From positions 1 to 64,000 of the forward strand of contig NZ_PYMJ01000017.1 in NCBI RefSeq assembly GCF_003025615.1: a DNA stretch of 64,000 nucleotides, given 5' to 3'. How positions within the stretch are numbered: position 1 is the stretch's first letter; the number at the start of each line of letters is the position of its first letter. Under the pieces are notes generated by a model. It saw only the letters and a program-made list of their open reading frames with translations, made no database searches and had not been told where the DNA came from. The DNA comes from Photobacterium frigidiphilum. GTDB taxonomy: Bacteria; Pseudomonadota; Gammaproteobacteria; Enterobacterales; Vibrionaceae. The position numbers were made by a program, and so were the translations under genes. Below are positions 28,921 to 39,548 of this stretch, in pieces.

Positions 28921-29424
28921 ATGAATAATCGCCAGCAAGGCTTTACACTGGTTGAATTGGTTATTGTTATTATCCTGCTTGGGATCATTAGTGTCACCGC
29001 GACCAGTCGCCTGATTGGTAAAAGCAGTTTTACCGCCCATATCGCCCGCGATCAGGCCATTTCGATTACCCGCCAAATTCAAATTACCGCGATGCAAACC
29101 GATGGCACCCTCAATGCCTGCCAGCGTCTGGTTATCACCAATGTTGAAAATGAAGAAAACAGTCGTTTCGGTCGCCCAGCCGCATGCAGCAGTAATGACG
29201 ACATGTTCAGCGATGTGCTGCGGGGTAAGCTGGCGGAAGTTACTTTCACTACATCGGTAACCAATATCTATTTCAATTTGCTCGGGCGCCCAGTTGACGC
29301 GACCGGCAAGCGGATTTGCACCACGAGTTCAGGGTGCAAGGTAACGGTTCACTCCCGTAATGGGGAAACCGCCAGCTTGTGTATTAACAGCGAAGGCTTT
29401 ATCCGCGAAGGTGACTGTGTATGA
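28921..29424 (+). CDS. mshC: MSHA minor pilin MshC
   Basis: A 167-aa prepilin: leader MNNRQQG, then FTLVELVIVIILLGIISVTA. The globular part has six cysteines beyond the helix, including TTSSGCKV and the C-terminal EGDCV. The ATG at 28921 has AGGAG nearby; the in-frame ATG at 28882 would put 13 extra residues before the leader and lacks a site. It overlaps mshD by 4 bp. Codon use from here on looks richer in G/C-ending codons than in mshA. Confidence 0.92.
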   Translation: MNNRQQGFTLVELVIVIILLGIISVTATSRLIGKSSFTAHIARDQAISITRQIQITAMQTDGTLNACQRLVITNVENEENSRFGRPAACSSNDDMFSDVLRGKLAEVTFTTSVTNIYFNLLGRPVDATGKRICTTSSGCKVTVHSRNGETASLCINSEGFIREGDCV

Positions 29425-30038
29425 AGCCCGTAAATATTAAGTCTGTAATAAAGAGCAAAGGTTTTACCCTGATTGAAGGCATTATTGCCATTGTGATCAT
29501 GGGCATCGCGATGGTGACCCTGACCAGCTTTTTATTCCCTCAAATAGAGCAATCAGCCACCCCCCATTATCAGGCGCGAGCTTCAGCCCTTGCCAATGCG
29601 TATATGACAGAAATTCTGGCGCGCAAATTTGATCACAATAGTGATGATAATGGTGAGCGGTTTCGCTGTGATGATAATGCTTACCCAGATTTCCCTTTAA
29701 CGACCCCGCCGCCACCAATCTGTACCATAGCGCTGGGGCCTGATAGCGAAAACCGCGCCCAGTTAAATGATGTTGATGATTATATCGGTTGCTGGGTCGG
29801 GGAGAATCGCACCTGTACGGATGATCGAGGAAAGATCACGGATGTCGTTGGCATTGAAGTGAATGATCAATATAAGAATTTTGTGGTATCCGTTGATGTC
29901 TTTTATGACGCGAACCATGATAATCAGGCCGATGATGCCAGTGTTAAAGCCAATCGCCGTCACAAGCGGATCAACCTGACTGTTGATGCGGGGCGCTACG
30001 GCACCTACCAGTTTTCAGCCTACCGGAGTAATTACTAA
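29421..30038 (+). CDS. mshD: MSHA minor pilin MshD
   Basis: A 205-aa prepilin-like protein with an unusually long 14-residue leader ending KSKG before FTLIEGIIAIVIMGIAMV. The globular domain has two acidic clusters (HNSDDNGERF and YDANHDNQADD) and cysteines that could form disulfides. It overlaps mshC (ATGA) and shares one base with mshO. It is likely part of the pilus tip or priming complex with MshB, C and O. Confidence 0.92.
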   Translation: MKPVNIKSVIKSKGFTLIEGIIAIVIMGIAMVTLTSFLFPQIEQSATPHYQARASALANAYMTEILARKFDHNSDDNGERFRCDDNAYPDFPLTTPPPPICTIALGPDSENRAQLNDVDDYIGCWVGENRTCTDDRGKITDVVGIEVNDQYKNFVVSVDVFYDANHDNQADDASVKANRRHKRINLTVDAGRYGTYQFSAYRSNY

Positions 30039-30799
30039 TGCCAGTCAGTAAATACTCACAGGGTTTTACCCTAATAGAAATTATTATGTCGTTGATTGTG
30101 TTAAGTGTGATCTCTTTGGGGATCGGCAGTTATCTGCAGCTCGGCGCGCAAGGCTATATTCAAAATCGCGATCGAGAACAGTTGCAGTCACAGGCTCGGT
30201 TTGCCGCCGAGCGCATTTCGCGGGAGTTACGCCATGCCGTGCCCAACAGCCTGACGGTTTCCGGTGATAACAAGTGTATTACTTTCACTCCGATTGAATA
30301 TGCCGGTTTCTATACCAATCAGACGCTTGAAGATATAGACACTTTAGAGGGAGTCATGTCCAGTTCGGTGGAAGGTACAGATGCCGAGGTCGCAGACCGC
30401 TGGCTGGTGATCAACCCAGTCAGGATGGCAGATTTAACGTCAGCATCGCGCTCTGCCGCGATCAAGGAAGTTGCGGGTACTCAGCCCTGGACGATCAGTT
30501 TTAATAACCCAACGACCTTTGCCAGTGAATCGGCTTCCGAGCGTTTTTATATCTATGGTATTGATGCCCGATTATGCATCGACGGCAGTCGGTTAACTCG
30601 GGCGATAAGAAACATTGGTACCACTGCTTTTTCTACCGCAGTGCCATTAGCGGAGCATCTTGTTTTCACTGAAAGTCATTTCACTCTAGAGCACGCCTCG
30701 TTAAATCGAAATGCCTTGGTGCACTTCCAGTTGGCATTCAGTCAGAACGGTGAGAAAACCCAATACAGCCACGATGTGCAGGTGATCAATGTTCCGTAG
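30038..30799 (+). CDS. mshO: MSHA minor pilin MshO (PilW-like)
   Basis: A 253-aa prepilin: leader MPVSKYSQG, then FTLIEIIMSLIVLSVISLGI. The helix continues as QLQSQARFAAERISRELRHA, typical of PilW/GspJ-type minor pilins. The start overlaps the mshD stop by one base (TAATG), and the 3' end overlaps mshP by 11 bp. Confidence 0.92.
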   Translation: MPVSKYSQGFTLIEIIMSLIVLSVISLGIGSYLQLGAQGYIQNRDREQLQSQARFAAERISRELRHAVPNSLTVSGDNKCITFTPIEYAGFYTNQTLEDIDTLEGVMSSSVEGTDAEVADRWLVINPVRMADLTSASRSAAIKEVAGTQPWTISFNNPTTFASESASERFYIYGIDARLCIDGSRLTRAIRNIGTTAFSTAVPLAEHLVFTESHFTLEHASLNRNALVHFQLAFSQNGEKTQYSHDVQVINVP

Positions 30800-31211
30800 C
30801 AAACAGCAAGGCAGCGCATTAATGGTTTCTATTTTTGTCATTACGGTGATGGCGGTGATGGCAATGGGGCTGATGAAAATTAACTGGTCGCAGAGTGATA
30901 CCACCACCCGCGAAGTACTGGGAACCCGCGCCTGGTTTGCCGCGCATAGTGGCATCGAGTGGGGGCTGAATCGACTCTTTCCGATCGACGACGGCTCAAC
31001 GGTTAGCCTATGTGCGGCTTCTGTTGATTTCCCTATTGCGACGGAAAACTTTCATAACTGCCGAACTAGCGTGACCTGCGAGGCGTTCACTATCCCTACC
31101 TCTGCAGGCAATGTGACACATTATAAGTTAGAAAGTACCGGAACATGCGGAACAGGTAAGCACCAGATGGTGCGGGTACAGGAAGCATGGGCAAAGGAGT
31201 TGAAACAATGA
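30789..31211 (+). CDS. mshP: MSHA biogenesis protein MshP (PilX-like)
   Basis: A 140-aa bitopic protein with a short basic N terminus (MFRSKQQGSALM) and one membrane helix (about 10-29). The conserved TRAWFAAHSGIEWGLNRLF matches the PilX N-terminal family; a canonical prepilin peptidase site is not obvious. Cysteines at CAASVDF, NCRTSVTC and TGTCGTG may form disulfides. It overlaps mshO and mshQ at either end. Confidence 0.9.
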   Translation: MFRSKQQGSALMVSIFVITVMAVMAMGLMKINWSQSDTTTREVLGTRAWFAAHSGIEWGLNRLFPIDDGSTVSLCAASVDFPIATENFHNCRTSVTCEAFTIPTSAGNVTHYKLESTGTCGTGKHQMVRVQEAWAKELKQ

Positions 31212-34200
31212 AACATTATTGCCGAGCGGCTTTCAGCGCGATTCTATTCTTTTTTAGTCTGTCGGTAAATGCGACATGTGAAGGTCTGAAGATCAATAAA
31301 GGATTTGATATTGTCTTCAGGATAGAAAACAGTAGTCAGCATGAGAGTGTTATTGCGACAGGGAATAACTCGCGCATAAAAATATTATGGTCAAATAATC
31401 CCAACGAATCAGCCGTCATTAATGATGTCTGGACTGTTACAGGGGGCAGTTATGATATCTGGCTGCATTTTATTCCCGGTAAGAATAATAATTTCCCAGG
31501 AGAGCTGCAATATTATATGTATCGTCCGGATATTAATCCTGATGGATGGTCCAGAGTGACTTCAGTACCTGCAGTTCTTTCCGGTATGAGTAATAATATT
31601 TCTGTGACTGAAAACAATGTTACTAATTTAAGTTGCAACGGAGCTCTTGAGCCACCCGAACCGCCAAAAATTGATGTGTGTGAGTTGTTTCCGACACCAG
31701 TGCAAAGCTGGTCTCAAGGCTCCTCTATTACTTTTAATAATCCCCCGGTGCTACCTAATACGACACCTCATTATTTTATCAGTGGCTGGAACACCGCTTA
31801 TAAAGAAAAATATTTAGATTCGACAGTGAACCCAGCCCAACTGAAGGTGGGATTTGACTCCATTACCGATTATTCAAGTGGAGCATTAACTTGTCATGAC
31901 GGTGTGTGTATTCCTAGTGGGCCAAAAATCAATACGCCACCTAAGATAAGTCATGACTGGCAGAATGGACTGCCCGATGTCACTTTGGATGCGGCCTCTG
32001 ATACGCCTGATTTGTCTGGGTCATGTAAGGCACAACTGATTGGTGATAAGTGTGATGGCGATAAGATATTTATCGTTAATGAGGATCTGAACTCTCTTAC
32101 GGTGGCGGGCAATGAATTGACGGTGGCTTTCCAGAACGATCAGGATCGCTATATCAAGTCTTTCACCATTAATGACGGCAAGGTCGATGTTGTTTTAGCC
32201 GATAATAGTCAGCATTGGTTTGAAACATTCACTATCCATTCGTCATCAGCTTCTATTTCGGCCGGGAAAAAAAGCACCATCAACATTACGCAGGCATTAA
32301 ATATTAATAATCCTACCTCAATCAATAACGGTGGGAATCCCGATGATCTGGTTATTTATGCGCCTGACGCAGCCACAAGCTTTAATTTTAGCAAAGACAA
32401 TGTTGTTAAGGCGCTGTTATTGGCCAAAGAGGTGAATTTCACAAATGGTGTTCATTTTATTGGTGCGGTGACGACGAATAACCTGACGGTAAACTCATCA
32501 TCGACCTTGATTGAGGGACGAAGCGAGTGTTTTACCTCACAACCAAAGAACCTCCTGAAGATCACGCCGAAAACTGCATTTGGTTTGACCTGTGAGCGGA
32601 TGCCGGTGACGTTCTCCGTACGCAAAGAAAACGGGGATCTCGATACCAATTATTCCGGAACACTGAATGCGTCAGTGACCTCGGCCAATTCGACGAACAG
32701 TTGCTGGGCGCTGACAGAAGATGCGGCAGAGTGCAACGAGGGAGACATAACGACCTCCTTGCCCGGTGGGCAGCGGAAGTTATGGCTGCAGAGCAAGACT
32801 GCTGGCGAGATCACGATTGAAGGCGCGACTGGTGATTTGAGTGATAACGCAGGACCTTATCGTTTTGCACCCTTTGGCTTTCGGATTAATGGTGGTGATC
32901 CCGCTAAAATGGTTGCTGGCAAAACCGAAACGTTATTGATAGAAGCGGTGGCAGATACGGGCGCGAAATGTGAAGTTATTGAAGATTACGGTAACGTTGA
33001 GGGTGAAGTGAAGAAATTAAAGATCACCTCGCTGGATTTTGTTCGACCGACAACCGGTAGTAAGAGCCTGAATATTGATGGTTCAACGCTTGCCGATGGT
33101 GCTTCAAAAACAAAAAGAATTCAGTTTAAGCAAGGAAAAGCGCTTCTCCCTGTCACCTACAACGATGCGGGAGAAATTACCTTTGAGTTGCTTGATAAAA
33201 AATGGAAGCCGAAAGACTGCGAGGCCAACAGTACAGACTGTGATGACCATGAAAAGGATTGGAAAGGGCTGAAAGGCAAAGCGGTTATTTATTCGCGTCC
33301 GTATACCTTTGCGCTGTGTGGTATTCAATCGGCTGGTGGTAAAACAGATTTCTCCGGTACATCTTCGTCAGGAAATGGCTTTGCGGCGGCAGGCGAAACA
33401 TTCAGTGTTACCTTTAAACCTATTATCTGGAGGCAGGGTTTAGAGAATCCAGACTTTGATAATAGTGGTGATAGTAATAACGACATTGTTACTACAGGGA
33501 GTGAATGGTGTCAGGTGGCGACGACGCCCAATTATTATTCTGTCGATGATTTAATCTCTGCGCCGCTGAACCTCACCCATCTGCTGGATACGCCGGATGG
33601 TGGAGATCAAGGTGTGCTTCAAGGCACTGGCACACATAGTTTTAAAACCCAACAAGACGGCATGCAAGGTTTGACTATCAGCAATTTAAGCTGGAGCGAA
33701 GTGGGTAGCCTGTGGTTACAGGCTAGTGCTACATACCTTGGAATGACGCTGGATCAGGGCGTTGGTACTCTGGGCCGTTTTTATCCCCATCACTTCACCT
33801 TAAAAAATAGTACGTTGGTGGACGCTGATCCATATAAGTTCACTTATATGGATCAGGCGTTCAAGACGAGCTTTGAGGTTGAGGCGCAAAACTTGGTCGG
33901 AGGCGCGACGTTAAATTACGGTGATTTTGCCATAGGTTATCAAGAAGCGTTGGGTTTAGTGGCAATTGATGGCGGCGTAACGGACACCAAGAAGAATGAG
34001 CTAACCCCGCGTCTGGATAACGCGTTATTACCATCAGGTTGGGGGCAAAGCTGGTCTAAGGCAGTGTTGAAGCTAGAGAATGCCTCGGTAGGATTTAAGC
34101 GCGAGGTAACTCCGCCACCTCCAAGCATCAGTCCGCCACCATCCAAAATCACCACACCCGATGGTCCTTATGATGTGCGGGTCGGGTTAGTGACCAATAT

Positions 34201-34813
34201 ACCTTCGGATTGTGCTACCAGAGGCTGTACAGACTTTGCTGACCAAGACTTAGAGGTACGTGATACAGATCACGTAACCCCGGAAAAGGCCATCGCGCTG
34301 GCGGGTAATATTACTGCCCGTTACGGTCGTCTTAAACTTGACGATGCAAACAGTCAGTTCGATAAAGTGGTTAATATACCTGTCCGCGCACAATACTGGG
34401 ATTCGTCGGTATCCGCGTTTGTGCTCAATACCGATGACAGCACCAGCAAGTTTAATGGCAGCAATTACTGCAAGCAGGTGGTTTGGGCGACAAAACCGGA
34501 TCAATCGAACTCTATTTTGGTTGGGGACGGTCAAGTTAGCAATGGTAAGAACTTATCGCTAACCGCTGATCCGAAAACCTCCGAGTATTATCGTGAGCAA
34601 GTTCGGTTCTGGCTACGATTAACGTCAAATACACCAGCTGATATAAATAAGGGGCTCTGTGTCGGCAGCTACTCCAATCAGCCTTGGTTTCAGTTTAATT
34701 GGCGTGGACTCGGTGATGAAAGTCCATCAGCTGTCGTCACCTTTGGTGTTTACCGTGGAAACGATAGAATTATTTATCGGGGCGAAAAGGGCATGAATCA
34801 GCTGCTTAACTAA
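31208..34813 (+). CDS. mshQ: MSHA biogenesis protein MshQ (large secreted or pilus-associated, DUF6701-type)
   Basis: A 1201-aa exported protein with signal peptide FSAILFFFSLSVNA. Two proline-rich hinges are visible (GALEPPEPPKIDV near residue 155, and TPPPPSISPPPSK near 965). The central part is rich in beta-type sequence with HFIGAVTTNNLTVNSSS, and the long C-terminal half resembles the DUF6701 region found in MshQ proteins. It has many cysteines and no membrane anchor at the end. The last gene of the MSHA set in vibrios is of this type; its job is not established (adhesin or pilus tip are guesses). The ATG at 31208 has AAGGAG 8 bp upstream and overlaps the mshP stop (ATGA). Confidence 0.85.
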   Translation: MKHYCRAAFSAILFFFSLSVNATCEGLKINKGFDIVFRIENSSQHESVIATGNNSRIKILWSNNPNESAVINDVWTVTGGSYDIWLHFIPGKNNNFPGELQYYMYRPDINPDGWSRVTSVPAVLSGMSNNISVTENNVTNLSCNGALEPPEPPKIDVCELFPTPVQSWSQGSSITFNNPPVLPNTTPHYFISGWNTAYKEKYLDSTVNPAQLKVGFDSITDYSSGALTCHDGVCIPSGPKINTPPKISHDWQNGLPDVTLDAASDTPDLSGSCKAQLIGDKCDGDKIFIVNEDLNSLTVAGNELTVAFQNDQDRYIKSFTINDGKVDVVLADNSQHWFETFTIHSSSASISAGKKSTINITQALNINNPTSINNGGNPDDLVIYAPDAATSFNFSKDNVVKALLLAKEVNFTNGVHFIGAVTTNNLTVNSSSTLIEGRSECFTSQPKNLLKITPKTAFGLTCERMPVTFSVRKENGDLDTNYSGTLNASVTSANSTNSCWALTEDAAECNEGDITTSLPGGQRKLWLQSKTAGEITIEGATGDLSDNAGPYRFAPFGFRINGGDPAKMVAGKTETLLIEAVADTGAKCEVIEDYGNVEGEVKKLKITSLDFVRPTTGSKSLNIDGSTLADGASKTKRIQFKQGKALLPVTYNDAGEITFELLDKKWKPKDCEANSTDCDDHEKDWKGLKGKAVIYSRPYTFALCGIQSAGGKTDFSGTSSSGNGFAAAGETFSVTFKPIIWRQGLENPDFDNSGDSNNDIVTTGSEWCQVATTPNYYSVDDLISAPLNLTHLLDTPDGGDQGVLQGTGTHSFKTQQDGMQGLTISNLSWSEVGSLWLQASATYLGMTLDQGVGTLGRFYPHHFTLKNSTLVDADPYKFTYMDQAFKTSFEVEAQNLVGGATLNYGDFAIGYQEALGLVAIDGGVTDTKKNELTPRLDNALLPSGWGQSWSKAVLKLENASVGFKREVTPPPPSISPPPSKITTPDGPYDVRVGLVTNIPSDCATRGCTDFADQDLEVRDTDHVTPEKAIALAGNITARYGRLKLDDANSQFDKVVNIPVRAQYWDSSVSAFVLNTDDSTSKFNGSNYCKQVVWATKPDQSNSILVGDGQVSNGKNLSLTADPKTSEYYREQVRFWLRLTSNTPADINKGLCVGSYSNQPWFQFNWRGLGDESPSAVVTFGVYRGNDRIIYRGEKGMNQLLN

Positions 34814-34830
34814 ATTAAATGCAGATCTGT

Positions 34831-34869
34831 GGCAGGTTTGACAAACGATACCTTGTCTCGATCCCTGCC
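34831..34869 (+). other. Imperfect stem-loop between mshQ and mreB
   Basis: GGCAGG (34831-34836) can pair with CCTGCC (34864-34869), and inside it GACAA (34840-34844) pairs with TTGTC (34853-34857). No T run follows, so it is not a standard terminator. It may belong to the mreB leader or be a Rho-dependent 3' end for the msh operon. Confidence 0.35.
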
Positions 34870-34918
34870 CCTTGGTACATTTAGCGCAATTTAAAGAATT
34901 TTGAGCCTTCAGGATTAG

Positions 34919-35971
<1,053 letters not shown>

Positions 35972-36011
35972 TGCGACCCCAAGCAATCGACAAAACAGGT
36001 TATAGCGTTAC

Positions 36012-36872
36012 ATGAAACCTATATTTGGCAGAGGTCCTTCTCTGCAATTACGCCTGTTTCTTGCCATATTACTGTCGGCTAGCCTTATGCTGGCCGACAG
36101 CCGCCTTGATGCCTTTGCAAACGTACGCTATTTGCTGAACTCAGCGATTGCTCCCCTTCAATATGCCGCTAACTTACCGCGAGAAATGTTAGATGGTGTA
36201 TCAAGTCAGGTGAGCTCACATCAGCGTATTTTGTCAGAAAATAAAGCACTGAAGCGTGATGTTCTGGTTATGCAAAGCGAAGTATTATTGCTTGATCAGT
36301 TAAAGCAAGAAAACCAGCGTTTAAGAGAGCTATTAGGTTCACCTTTCGTTCGTGATGAACGTAAGATGATTGCCGAGGTGATGGCGGTAGATTCTGATCC
36401 GTATAGCCATCAGGTAATGATCGATAAAGGCCGCATTGACGGTGTTTATGAAGGTCAGCCTGTGATCAACGAAAAAGGTATCGTGGGTCAAATATCGTAT
36501 GTTGGTGCCCATAATAGCCGTGTATTACTATTGATCGATCCAACGCATGCCATTCCGATTCAGGTTGTACGAAATGACATCCGAGTGATCGCATCAGGCA
36601 GTGGTCAGAGTGATTTGATGCAGCTTGAGCACGTACCAAGCAGCACCGATATTGAAGTGGGTGATTTGTTGGTTTCATCGGGGCTTGGTGGGCGTTATCC
36701 TGAAGGGTATCCGGTCGCTTATGTCACCGAGTTTTCATTTGATAACAAACGTCCATTTGCGCAGATTAAAGCCCGTCCTACGGTACAATTTGATCGCTTG
36801 CGTTACTTGTTATTAGTATGGCCAACCGAACGAGAAAATATGCAAGAAGAGGTACCGACAAGTGGCGAGTAG
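36012..36872 (+). CDS. mreC: Cell shape protein MreC
   Basis: A 286-aa bitopic protein with a membrane helix at about 13-32, a periplasmic coiled coil (about 65-108, with LKQENQRLRELL), and two beta-barrel domains containing DPTHAIPIQV and GDLLVSSGLGGRYPEGYPV. It is the MreBCD scaffold that activates PBP2. The 3' end overlaps mreD by 11 bp. Confidence 0.96.
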   Translation: MKPIFGRGPSLQLRLFLAILLSASLMLADSRLDAFANVRYLLNSAIAPLQYAANLPREMLDGVSSQVSSHQRILSENKALKRDVLVMQSEVLLLDQLKQENQRLRELLGSPFVRDERKMIAEVMAVDSDPYSHQVMIDKGRIDGVYEGQPVINEKGIVGQISYVGAHNSRVLLLIDPTHAIPIQVVRNDIRVIASGSGQSDLMQLEHVPSSTDIEVGDLLVSSGLGGRYPEGYPVAYVTEFSFDNKRPFAQIKARPTVQFDRLRYLLLVWPTERENMQEEVPTSGE

Positions 36873-37350
36873 TCGACCTAATGGCCGTATGCTAATTTGG
36901 CTTACATTTATTTTTGCATTGATTCTTCAAGCGGCCCCGTGGCCTGGAGTACTGGAATCATTTCGCCCTTCATGGGTGTTATTGATTACGTGTTATTGGG
37001 TATTGGCATTACCACACCGTGTTAACGTGGGTTCGGCACTGGTTGTCGGTTTACTGTGGGATTTAATGCTAGGTTCAACCCTCGGTGTTCGCGGGCTGAT
37101 GATGTCAATACTGTGTTACATCATTGCTTTAAATTTCCAGATGCTACGGAATTTATCCTTGTGGCAGCAAGCCGTGATTATCGCCGTACTCACATTGGTG
37201 GGTAAACTGGTTGAATTCTGGGCTGAGTATTTAGTGTCAGAAATCACCTTTGACCCTCAACAATTATGGGCGATTTTGCTTAACTTCTTGTTGTGGCCAT
37301 GGTTATTTTTATTATTACGTCGTGTACGTCGTAAGTTTTCTATTCGTTAG
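36862..37350 (+). CDS. mreD: Cell shape protein MreD
   Basis: A 162-aa inner-membrane protein with five to six hydrophobic helices, as in E. coli MreD, including GLLWDLMLGSTLGVRGL. The start is GTG inside the end of mreC (GTGGCGAGTAG), with AGAGG upstream, so translation is coupled. A terminator follows. Confidence 0.94.
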   Translation: MASSRPNGRMLIWLTFIFALILQAAPWPGVLESFRPSWVLLITCYWVLALPHRVNVGSALVVGLLWDLMLGSTLGVRGLMMSILCYIIALNFQMLRNLSLWQQAVIIAVLTLVGKLVEFWAEYLVSEITFDPQQLWAILLNFLLWPWLFLLLRRVRRKFSIR

Positions 37351-37377
37351 TGTTACATTGTTATTAGACAATGACGG

Positions 37378-37406
37378 AAGGGGAGCGTGTTTTTGCTCCC
37401 TTTTTG
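37378..37406 (+). terminator. Terminator of mreBCD
   Basis: GGGAGC/GCTCCC, extended by AAG/TTT, with an 8-nt loop and a T5 tail, 27 bp after the mreD stop. Confidence 0.8.
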
Positions 37407-37455
37407 TTTCATGTAGTTTGGTTATGTACCGAACATCAATATTTAAAGAGTCGTT

Positions 37456-38046
37456 ATGTCAGCAGTACAACTTTATCTCGCATCAGGCTCGCCTCGACGC
37501 CAAGAACTATTAACACAATTAGGCTACCAATTTGAACGTGTAGTGGTTGATGTTGAAGAGTGTCATCAACCTAGTGAAACGGCAGAGCAATATGTTCAGC
37601 GATTATCGCGAGATAAAGCGACAGCTGGTGTAAAAAAAATCAATGCAACTAAAACGGCGGTAGCAACAATGCCTGTTTTAGGGGCAGATACGATTGTTGT
37701 GGTTGATGAAATGATTTTAGAAAAACCGAAAAATTTTAATGATGCGCAGCGTATGTTGAACTTACTATCAGGACGTCAACATCAAGTGATGACATCTGTT
37801 ACGGTAGCAACAGTAGAGCGTGAAGAAACCCAGTTAGTGGTTACCGATGTTTGGTTTAAAACCTTGTCAGAAAAAGAAATAGAAAAATATTGGCAAAGTG
37901 GTGAACCACAAGACAAGGCAGGTAGCTACGGCATTCAGGGGCTGGGTGGTAAATTTATCACGCGAATTGAGGGCAGTTATTATGCTGTGATGGGGCTACC
38001 TTTAGTGGAAACCGACGTCATGGTTCAGAATTTTTTAAATTTATAA
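37456..38046 (+). CDS. maf: Maf-family nucleoside triphosphate pyrophosphatase (YhdE type)
   Basis: A 196-aa house-cleaning enzyme that hydrolyses dTTP/UTP and modified pyrimidine nucleotides to monophosphates. The signature ASGSPRRQELL is at residues 9-19, and GADTIVVVD holds the catalytic aspartate. LSGRQHQVMTSV and the late DKAGSYGIQG block follow. It sits directly before rng (12 bp), as in E. coli (yhdE-rng), and begins a housekeeping run that continues to tldD. Confidence 0.95.
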   Translation: MSAVQLYLASGSPRRQELLTQLGYQFERVVVDVEECHQPSETAEQYVQRLSRDKATAGVKKINATKTAVATMPVLGADTIVVVDEMILEKPKNFNDAQRMLNLLSGRQHQVMTSVTVATVEREETQLVVTDVWFKTLSEKEIEKYWQSGEPQDKAGSYGIQGLGGKFITRIEGSYYAVMGLPLVETDVMVQNFLNL

Positions 38047-38058
38047 GTTGAGGCAACC

Positions 38059-39528
38059 ATGAGCATTGAGCTGCTAGTAAATGTGACGCCAAGTGAAACT
38101 CGCGTTGCAATGATTGAAAGCGGAAACCTACAAGAAGTTCATATTGAACGTGAATCAAAACGTGGCATCGTCGGTAATATCTACAAAGGTCGAGTAAGCC
38201 GTGTTTTACCCGGTATGCAAGCTGCATTCGTGGATATTGGTTTAGATAAAGCGGCATTTTTACACGCATCAGATATTGTTCCTCATACAGAATGTGTTGC
38301 TGAAAACGAGAAAAAACAATTCCAAGTTTTGGATATTTCGGAGTTGGTTCGCCAAGGGCAAGACATTGTTGTTCAGGTGATTAAAGATCCTCTCGGTACG
38401 AAAGGCGCACGCCTAACGACCGACGTCACATTACCTTCGCGTTATTTGGTCTTTATGCCAGGGGCGAGCCACGTTGGTGTATCTCAACGCATTGAAAGTG
38501 AAGAAGAACGTGAGCGTTTAAAAAAGATTGTTAAGTATCACTGTGACGATCTTGGTGGCTTTATTATTCGTACAGCGGCCGAAGGTGCGAGTGAAGATGA
38601 GCTGGGGCAAGATGCTGCATTCCTTAAGCATCTATGGCGTAAAGTAATAGAACGCCGCATCAAGCTGAAGCCAAAATCGATGCTGTATGGTGAGCTGGGC
38701 TTAGCACAACGTATTTTGCGTGATTTTGTAGGCACAGAATTAGATCGTATTCAGGTCGACTCTCGTCTTGGCTTTGAAAAATTAAAAGAGTTCACTGAAG
38801 AGTTTGTCCCTGAAGTGAATGACAAAATTGACTACTATGCTGGTGAGCAGCCAATTTTTGATTTGTTCGATACTGAGAATGAGATTCAGCGCTCGCTAGA
38901 TCGTAAGGTTGAATTGAAGTCTGGTGGTTACCTGATCATTGATCAGACAGAAGCGATGACGACGGTTGATATTAATACCGGTGCCTTTGTGGGCCGTCGT
39001 AACCTAGAAGAAACCATTTTCAACACTAATATCGAAGCAACAAAAGCCATTGCCCGTCAATTACGCTTACGTAACCTGGGTGGCATTATCATTATCGATT
39101 TTATTGATATGGCGATTGAAGATCACCAACGTCGAGTTCTCGCAACATTAGAGCAAGCACTGTCTTTCGATCGTGTTAAAACCAATATCAATGGCTTTAC
39201 TCAGCTAGGCTTAGTAGAGATGACGCGTAAACGCACCCGAGAAAGTATTGAACATGTACTGTGTGGCACTTGCCCTACTTGTGAAGGGCGTGGCACGGTT
39301 AAAACCGTTGAAAGCGTGTGTTATGAGATCTTGCGTGAAATTACGCGAGTGAATCGTGCTTACGATGCTGATCGTTTTGTGGTTTATGTGTCACCTGCTG
39401 TTGGCGATGTGCTGGCGGGTGATGAGTATCATGCATTGGCTGAATTGGAAGTCTTTATTGGCAAACAGGTAAAAGTGAAACCTGAGCCGCTTTATATCCA
39501 AGAACAGTTTGATGTAGTGATGATGTAA
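38059..39528 (+). CDS. rng: Ribonuclease G
   Basis: A 489-aa endoribonuclease that matures the 5' end of 16S rRNA and degrades selected mRNAs. An S1 domain (about 35-125, GNIYKGRVSRVLPGMQAAF) is followed by the RNase E/G catalytic core, with two aspartates in TTVDINTGAFVG and IIIIDFIDM, and the zinc-link CGTCPTC. The long C-terminal scaffold of RNase E is absent, which identifies RNase G. The length matches E. coli Rng (489). Confidence 0.98.
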   Translation: MSIELLVNVTPSETRVAMIESGNLQEVHIERESKRGIVGNIYKGRVSRVLPGMQAAFVDIGLDKAAFLHASDIVPHTECVAENEKKQFQVLDISELVRQGQDIVVQVIKDPLGTKGARLTTDVTLPSRYLVFMPGASHVGVSQRIESEEERERLKKIVKYHCDDLGGFIIRTAAEGASEDELGQDAAFLKHLWRKVIERRIKLKPKSMLYGELGLAQRILRDFVGTELDRIQVDSRLGFEKLKEFTEEFVPEVNDKIDYYAGEQPIFDLFDTENEIQRSLDRKVELKSGGYLIIDQTEAMTTVDINTGAFVGRRNLEETIFNTNIEATKAIARQLRLRNLGGIIIIDFIDMAIEDHQRRVLATLEQALSFDRVKTNINGFTQLGLVEMTRKRTRESIEHVLCGTCPTCEGRGTVKTVESVCYEILREITRVNRAYDADRFVVYVSPAVGDVLAGDEYHALAELEVFIGKQVKVKPEPLYIQEQFDVVMM

Positions 39529-39548
39529 TTGATTGTAGAGGTTATCGA

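Noticed and set aside
18021..34813. The MSHA cluster as a novel secretion or defence system
   Set aside because: Gene order and domains match the known mshI-mshQ pilus locus throughout.
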